Position numbers and translations under genes: made by a program. This document shows, one piece after another, positions 60,624 to 64,000 of a stretch of 64,000 bases of DNA. The notes below the pieces were generated by a model. The model made no database searches. It was not told where the DNA came from and worked only from the letters and a program-made list of their open reading frames with translations. Numbering within the stretch: the first letter of the stretch is position 1; each line of letters opens with the position of its first letter. This DNA is from an uncultured Prevotellaceae bacterium (GTDB lineage: Bacteria; Bacteroidota; Bacteroidia; Bacteroidales; Bacteroidaceae), in the NCBI GenBank assembly GCA_900319385.1, contig ONOG01000003.1:1-64000 (forward strand). The letters run 5' to 3'.

Positions 60624-63002
60624 CTACTGAAAACTCTCGTCGATGACTCCGCTGGGCTCCGAAGTTCCCTCATAGCCGGCGTCCTGCAGGTCGTCGAGTT
60701 CGTTGGAGCAGGGGTCGAAGTCGGGCGGAGCGACAAATTTGGGGTCTTGGCCTATGCCCAGAGTTTTGTCGGCATAGACACGATTCATAAATTTCTGATA
60801 GATAGGCAGGGCTGCACGTGCACCCTGACCGTAGCCCATGGTGTCGAAGTGGATGTCGCGGTCTTCACCACCCACCCAACAGCCGACGACGAGCTTCGGC
60901 GTGAAGCCCATGAACCAGGCGTCGGCGTGCGAGTTGGTCGTACCCGTCTTGCCGCCCATGTCGGCCTTGATCGTGGTGCGGAGGGAACGTCCCGTACCGC
61001 TGTCGATGACGCCGCGGAGCATGATGACCATCTGATAGGCCTGCTCACGCGAGAGCACTTCGTTGGTGCGGGGGGCAAAGGTGTCGATGATGTTGCCTTC
61101 GCCGTCCTCGATGCGGGTCACGAGCAGCGGTTCGGTGCGCAGACCTTGGTTGGCAAAAGCCGAATAGCCGCTGACCATCTCGCCGATGCTGATGTCGCAC
61201 GTGCCCAGACACAGCGGCAGCGTGGCGTCCATGTTCTGCGTCTTGATGCCAAACTCGTGGAGCAGGTGGATGAAGTTTTTCGGGCCGAAATAGTCAATCA
61301 GTCGGGCACTCGCCTGGTTGCTCGATGCTGCCAGCGCCGAGGCCAGCGTACGCATGCCGCCCACACCGCCACGCGGTGCCCAGCCGCCCGAGACAAACTG
61401 CGACGTGTTGATCACACTGCACGGCGTCCAGTTGTTCATCATGGCGAGGCTGTAGAGGTAGGGCTTGATCGTCGAACCCACCTGACGGCGACCACCGCCC
61501 AGCACGTTGTCATATTGGAAATGCTTGAAGTCCAAGCCTGGCACGTAGGCACGCACATAGCCCGTCACAGGGTCCATTGCCATCATGCCGGTGCGCAGGA
61601 ACTTCTTGTAGTAGAGGATAGAGTCGCGCGGCGACATCTCGGTTTCGTACTCCGTACACGTGCCGTCGGTGTCGTACTTGAGCAGCGTCATAGGCACCTT
61701 CTGGTTGAAAGCCGCCATGATCTCCTGCTCGCTGTGCCCGTCGGCCTTCATCACGCGGTAGCGTTCGCTCTGCTTGATGGCGCGCTCGATGCGTTGGTCG
61801 GCCTTGGCACGGCTCACACCGATGTAGGGGAAAGTGGCATAGCGCGAAGCCATGCGGTCGAAAGCAGGCTGCAGATACTTGGCCACGTGCTCACGTTCGG
61901 CCTCTTCGGCATACTCCTGCATACGGCTGTTGATGGTCGTGTAGATTTTCAGGCCGTCGGTATAGATGTTGTAGTGCGAACCGTCCTTCTTCGTGTGCTT
62001 GTTACACCAGCCGAAGAGGGGGTCGGTCTCCCAGGCGAGCGAGTCGTCGTAGAACTGCTGGTACTGCCACGAGGCATAGTCGTCGCGGCGCGGCTTGTCG
62101 GCCATCATCCAGCGGCGGAGCAGTTCGCGGAAATACGGGGCGATGCCCTCCTGGTGGTTGGCCACATGGAAACGGGTCACGTCGAGCGGTTGGGCCTGTG
62201 CTGCCTCCATCTCGGCCGAGGTGATATAGCCAGCCTTCTGCATCTGAGCCAGCACCAGGTTGCGGCGTTCGCGACTGCGTTCGGTGAATCGGATCGGGTT
62301 GTAGTACGACGGATTCTTGCACATACCCACCAGCGTGGCACACTCCTCCAGCGTCAGGTCGATCGGATCCTTCGAAAAATAAGTGCGCGAAGCGATCTTA
62401 ATGCCCACGGCATTGTGCAGAAAGTCGAAGTAGTTGAGATACATCGTCAGGATTTCCTCCTTCGTGTAATAGCGCTCAAGCTGCACGGCGATGTACCACT
62501 CGATGGGCTTCTGCAGCAGACGATCCATCACCGTCGTGTGGACGTTGACGTCGCTATACAGCTGCTTGGCCAGCTGCTGGGTGATGGTCGAACCGCCGCC
62601 AGCTGCCTTCTGTCCCATGAATCCGCGCTTGATGACGGCACGCATGAACGCACGCATATCGATGCCCGAATGTTCGAAGAAACGCGCATCCTCGGTCGCT
62701 ACCAGCGCATTCACCAGATTGGCAGGCAGCGAATCGTAGGGCACAATCACGCGGTTTTCGCTGGCATAGCTCCACGTACCCATCAGTTTGCCGTCGTCGG
62801 TGTAGATGCGCGAAGCGTACTTGTTGATCGGGTTTTGCAGGTCGGAAATCGGGGGCAGTTTGCCCAGCCATCCCTGCGAGATGGCAAACACGCCGAGCAG
62901 CCCCAGGGCAATCAGGATCAGGGTTGTGACCCACACCACGCGCAGTCCGTGCGCAATGCTGCCTTGCCCCTTCGTCTCTTTCTTATCTTTGGTCTCAGCC
63001 AT
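60624..63002 (-). CDS. Class A penicillin-binding protein 1A
   Basis: A bifunctional peptidoglycan synthase of 792 residues. A cytoplasmic N-terminus and one TM (about 24-45) precede the GT51 transglycosylase (about 70-260), with ATEDARFFEHSG carrying the catalytic Glu and GGSTITQQLAKQLY. The transpeptidase (about 430-720) has the catalytic Ser in GSTIKP (SxxK), SSN in ASSNQAS (SxN) and GKTGTT (KTG). All active-site motifs are intact, so it should be a beta-lactam target. It ends with an acidic tail. A TAACTTTG -7 box lies at 63034-63041. kdsB follows after 6 bp. Confidence 0.96.
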   Translation of the reverse strand: MAETKDKKETKGQGSIAHGLRVVWVTTLILIALGLLGVFAISQGWLGKLPPISDLQNPINKYASRIYTDDGKLMGTWSYASENRVIVPYDSLPANLVNALVATEDARFFEHSGIDMRAFMRAVIKRGFMGQKAAGGGSTITQQLAKQLYSDVNVHTTVMDRLLQKPIEWYIAVQLERYYTKEEILTMYLNYFDFLHNAVGIKIASRTYFSKDPIDLTLEECATLVGMCKNPSYYNPIRFTERSRERRNLVLAQMQKAGYITSAEMEAAQAQPLDVTRFHVANHQEGIAPYFRELLRRWMMADKPRRDDYASWQYQQFYDDSLAWETDPLFGWCNKHTKKDGSHYNIYTDGLKIYTTINSRMQEYAEEAEREHVAKYLQPAFDRMASRYATFPYIGVSRAKADQRIERAIKQSERYRVMKADGHSEQEIMAAFNQKVPMTLLKYDTDGTCTEYETEMSPRDSILYYKKFLRTGMMAMDPVTGYVRAYVPGLDFKHFQYDNVLGGGRRQVGSTIKPYLYSLAMMNNWTPCSVINTSQFVSGGWAPRGGVGGMRTLASALAASSNQASARLIDYFGPKNFIHLLHEFGIKTQNMDATLPLCLGTCDISIGEMVSGYSAFANQGLRTEPLLVTRIEDGEGNIIDTFAPRTNEVLSREQAYQMVIMLRGVIDSGTGRSLRTTIKADMGGKTGTTNSHADAWFMGFTPKLVVGCWVGGEDRDIHFDTMGYGQGARAALPIYQKFMNRVYADKTLGIGQDPKFVAPPDFDPCSNELDDLQDAGYEGTSEPSGVIDESFQ

Positions 63003-63033
63003 TCTTTCGTTCGTAAAAGTACATATTTCGGTG

Positions 63034-63041
63034 CAAAGTTA
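63034..63041 (-). promoter_or_regulatory. -7 box for PBP1A-kdsB
   Basis: TAACTTTG on the minus strand, 31 bp before the PBP1A ATG. A one-mismatch -33 (TTTC, 63062-63065) stands at 20-bp spacing. Confidence 0.65.
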
Positions 63042-63273
63042 GGGATTTTTTCGCATTTGGCGAAATGCAACCTCGTTTTTATCAAAAAAAAGTCTTTAGG
63101 CACGGATTTCCTGGATTTCAAAGCCTTTCTCCAGCGCGTCATCCGCGTCATCCGTACCGAAAGACTCCTGTTGACCATGCTGGGACAGAACTAAATAATC
63201 CGTCAGAGCACCCAGTGGAGCCAGTCAGTGTGCAGTCGGTCCTGCGTCCGTCCCCCAAGCATTCACACGCAGT

Positions 63274-63384
63274 GCGCAGACGAAACTCAAAATCTCAGTG
63301 AGATTTGTAAAAATCGCAGTGATATTTCCAGAAATATCAATGAAATTTGTGCAAATTTCATTGATATTCTGAGAATGGACTGCG
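63274..63384. repeat. Palindromic 21-bp-spaced repeat element, copy D
   Basis: CANTG dyads start at 63296, 63317, 63338 and 63359, exactly 21 bp apart. The left end GCGCAGACGAAACTC matches the ends of copies A and B. The inverted right end is more diverged. Side arrays are not clear for this copy. Confidence 0.85.
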
Positions 63385-63409
63385 GCGTAACTGGGTATCG
63401 ACGGCATCA

Positions 63410-63446
63410 CCCCCGACTCCTCTCTGCGGACGAGGGGAGTCGGGGG
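63410..63446 (-). terminator. Hairpin after topB
   Basis: A perfect 11-bp stem (CCCCCGACTCC with GGAGTCGGGGG), 22 bp after the topB stop. No T run follows, so it may be an attenuator or mRNA-stability hairpin rather than an intrinsic terminator. Confidence 0.55.
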
Positions 63447-63468
63447 CGTGGTTTGGAGGCGTGTTGGG

Positions 63469-64000
63469 CTACGCTTCGTCCAGAGGCTTGCGCCAGTCGC
63501 AGCCTTCCTTCCAGCGGCTGCAGCCGTAGGCAGTCTTTCCCTTGATGATGTGCCCTTCGTGGCATTTCGGGCAGGGAAGTCCGACCCACTCGTCCTCGGT
63601 GCCCTGTCCTGTCGTCGAGGGTGAGGGAGGAAGCTCTGTCGCTGTCTTGCGTTGGGTGCGCGGCTGGAAGCCGGCGACGTGTTGAGCTGCCGTGCTGCTG
63701 CGCTTCTGCGTCGCCGCTTTCTTCGTCTTTGTGCCTTGTCCTTTTGCCTTGGTGCCTTGCCCTTGGTCCTTGGTGATCTCCACACTGACGCGACGGTTGG
63801 AACTGTCGCTGCGTACGGCCATCACGATCTCGGTGACCATCTGCTTCAGTTCTTCGAGGAATTGCTGGGCGTCGTACTGTCCGCGCTCTATCTCGCGCAG
63901 CTTTTTCTCCCAAATGCCGGTCAGTTCCGCACTCTTGAGCAGTTCTTCGCGGATGAGCTGGATGAGTTCGATACCCGTCGGAGTGGCGACGAGGCGTTTG
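63469..64000 (-). CDS. topB: DNA topoisomerase III, C-terminal part (cut by the window edge)
   Basis: The frame is open to the window edge and reads KRLVATPTGIELIQLI, typical of the distal part of type IA topoisomerases. A helical segment follows (ELTGIWEKKLREIERGQYDA), then a Lys/Gly/Gln/Thr-rich linker of about 65 residues encoded by AAGGCACCAAGG-like repeats. The C-terminal zinc-ribbon-like unit is LPCPKCHEGHIIKGKTAYGC. The TopB identity is inferred from this tail. Type I TopA is the alternative. The start is outside the window. Confidence 0.8.
   Translation of the reverse strand, partial: KRLVATPTGIELIQLIREELLKSAELTGIWEKKLREIERGQYDAQQFLEELKQMVTEIVMAVRSDSSNRRVSVEITKDQGQGTKAKGQGTKTKKAATQKRSSTAAQHVAGFQPRTQRKTATELPPSPSTTGQGTEDEWVGLPCPKCHEGHIIKGKTAYGCSRWKEGCDWRKPLDEA

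Larger units (their letters stand above)
63003..63468. other. 466-bp gene-free region
   Basis: It contains the PBP1A -7 box, an A/T-rich stretch, tandem GCGTCATCC repeats (about 63137-63156), repeat element copy D (63274-63384) and a hairpin at the topB end (63410-63446). Open frames crossing it translate the repeat. Confidence 0.75.

Noticed and set aside
59796..63194. A 1132-codon open frame opposite kdsB and PBP1A
   Set aside because: Antisense shadow. It even reads through the AAAAGTG tract and past both gene ends without any recognisable motif.

Overview
The window comes from a Bacteroidales genome, most likely a Prevotellaceae member (Prevotella in the broad sense). The evidence is the gene content: PorE of the type IX secretion system (T9SS), DUF3078, DUF4105, DUF5112/5113-type kinase, GH97, C10 peptidase, PurT, flavodiiron protein and rubrerythrin. 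It is supported by many promoters of the Bacteroidetes type (TTTG, about 20 bp, TAnnTTTG) and by weak or absent Shine-Dalgarno sites. I see no tRNA, rRNA, CRISPR array, prophage or insertion sequence. The two flavo/iron detoxification enzymes suggest an anaerobe.

Layout. 1-4.8 kb (minus): PorE, a DUF3078 outer-membrane protein and flavodiiron protein FprA. 5.0-11.1 kb (plus): a four-gene operon with an HExxH protein, a GH97 glycosidase, a domain-swapped 5'-nucleotidase and an MFS sugar-type transporter. 11.2-15.3 kb: a lipoprotein hydrolase, truA, a secreted unknown and an EamA transporter. 15.4-24.2 kb (minus): rubrerythrin, then a pectin-type set (AraC regulator, large hybrid-like sensor kinase, response regulator, membrane protein, SGNH esterase, PL10 pectate lyase), in which the last two look like one gene split by a frameshift. 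24.4-28.4 kb: a large fibronectin-III/cleaved-adhesin surface protein. 29.3-35.0 kb (plus): a tripartite RND efflux operon. 35.1-53.5 kb (minus): housekeeping genes dnaB, purT, ispH, cmk, secA and gyrA with a pseudo-phosphatase, DUF4105 protein, SUMF1 lipoprotein, sensor kinase and TPR protein. 54.3-58.4 kb (plus): a C10 cysteine protease with a C-terminal sorting signal and a 59-residue partner. 58.5-64.0 kb (minus): an M16-like protein, kdsB, PBP1A and the 3' end of topB.

How parts work together. PorE belongs to the secretion machine, and two products (the adhesin at 24.4 kb and the C10 protease at 54.3 kb) carry nearly the same C-terminal sorting motif, so machine and cargo are both represented. 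The AraC/kinase/regulator cluster plausibly controls the pectin enzymes encoded downstream on the same strand.

The most unusual content is between the genes. Four intergenic copies (near 28.9, 39.0, 54.0 and 63.3 kb) of one palindromic element each contain exactly four dyads at exactly 21-bp spacing (two helical turns). Three of them are preceded by arrays with about 22-bp spacing, and both strands can be read as a heptad peptide. A different element after truA has four GCACYGCRGTGC dyads at exactly 22-bp spacing. Short tandem repeats (AAAAGTG, AAAAATT, ACGAATTAC, GGATTTAA) also form long hairpins between genes and have entered coding frames (kdsB, DUF4105, perhaps topB).
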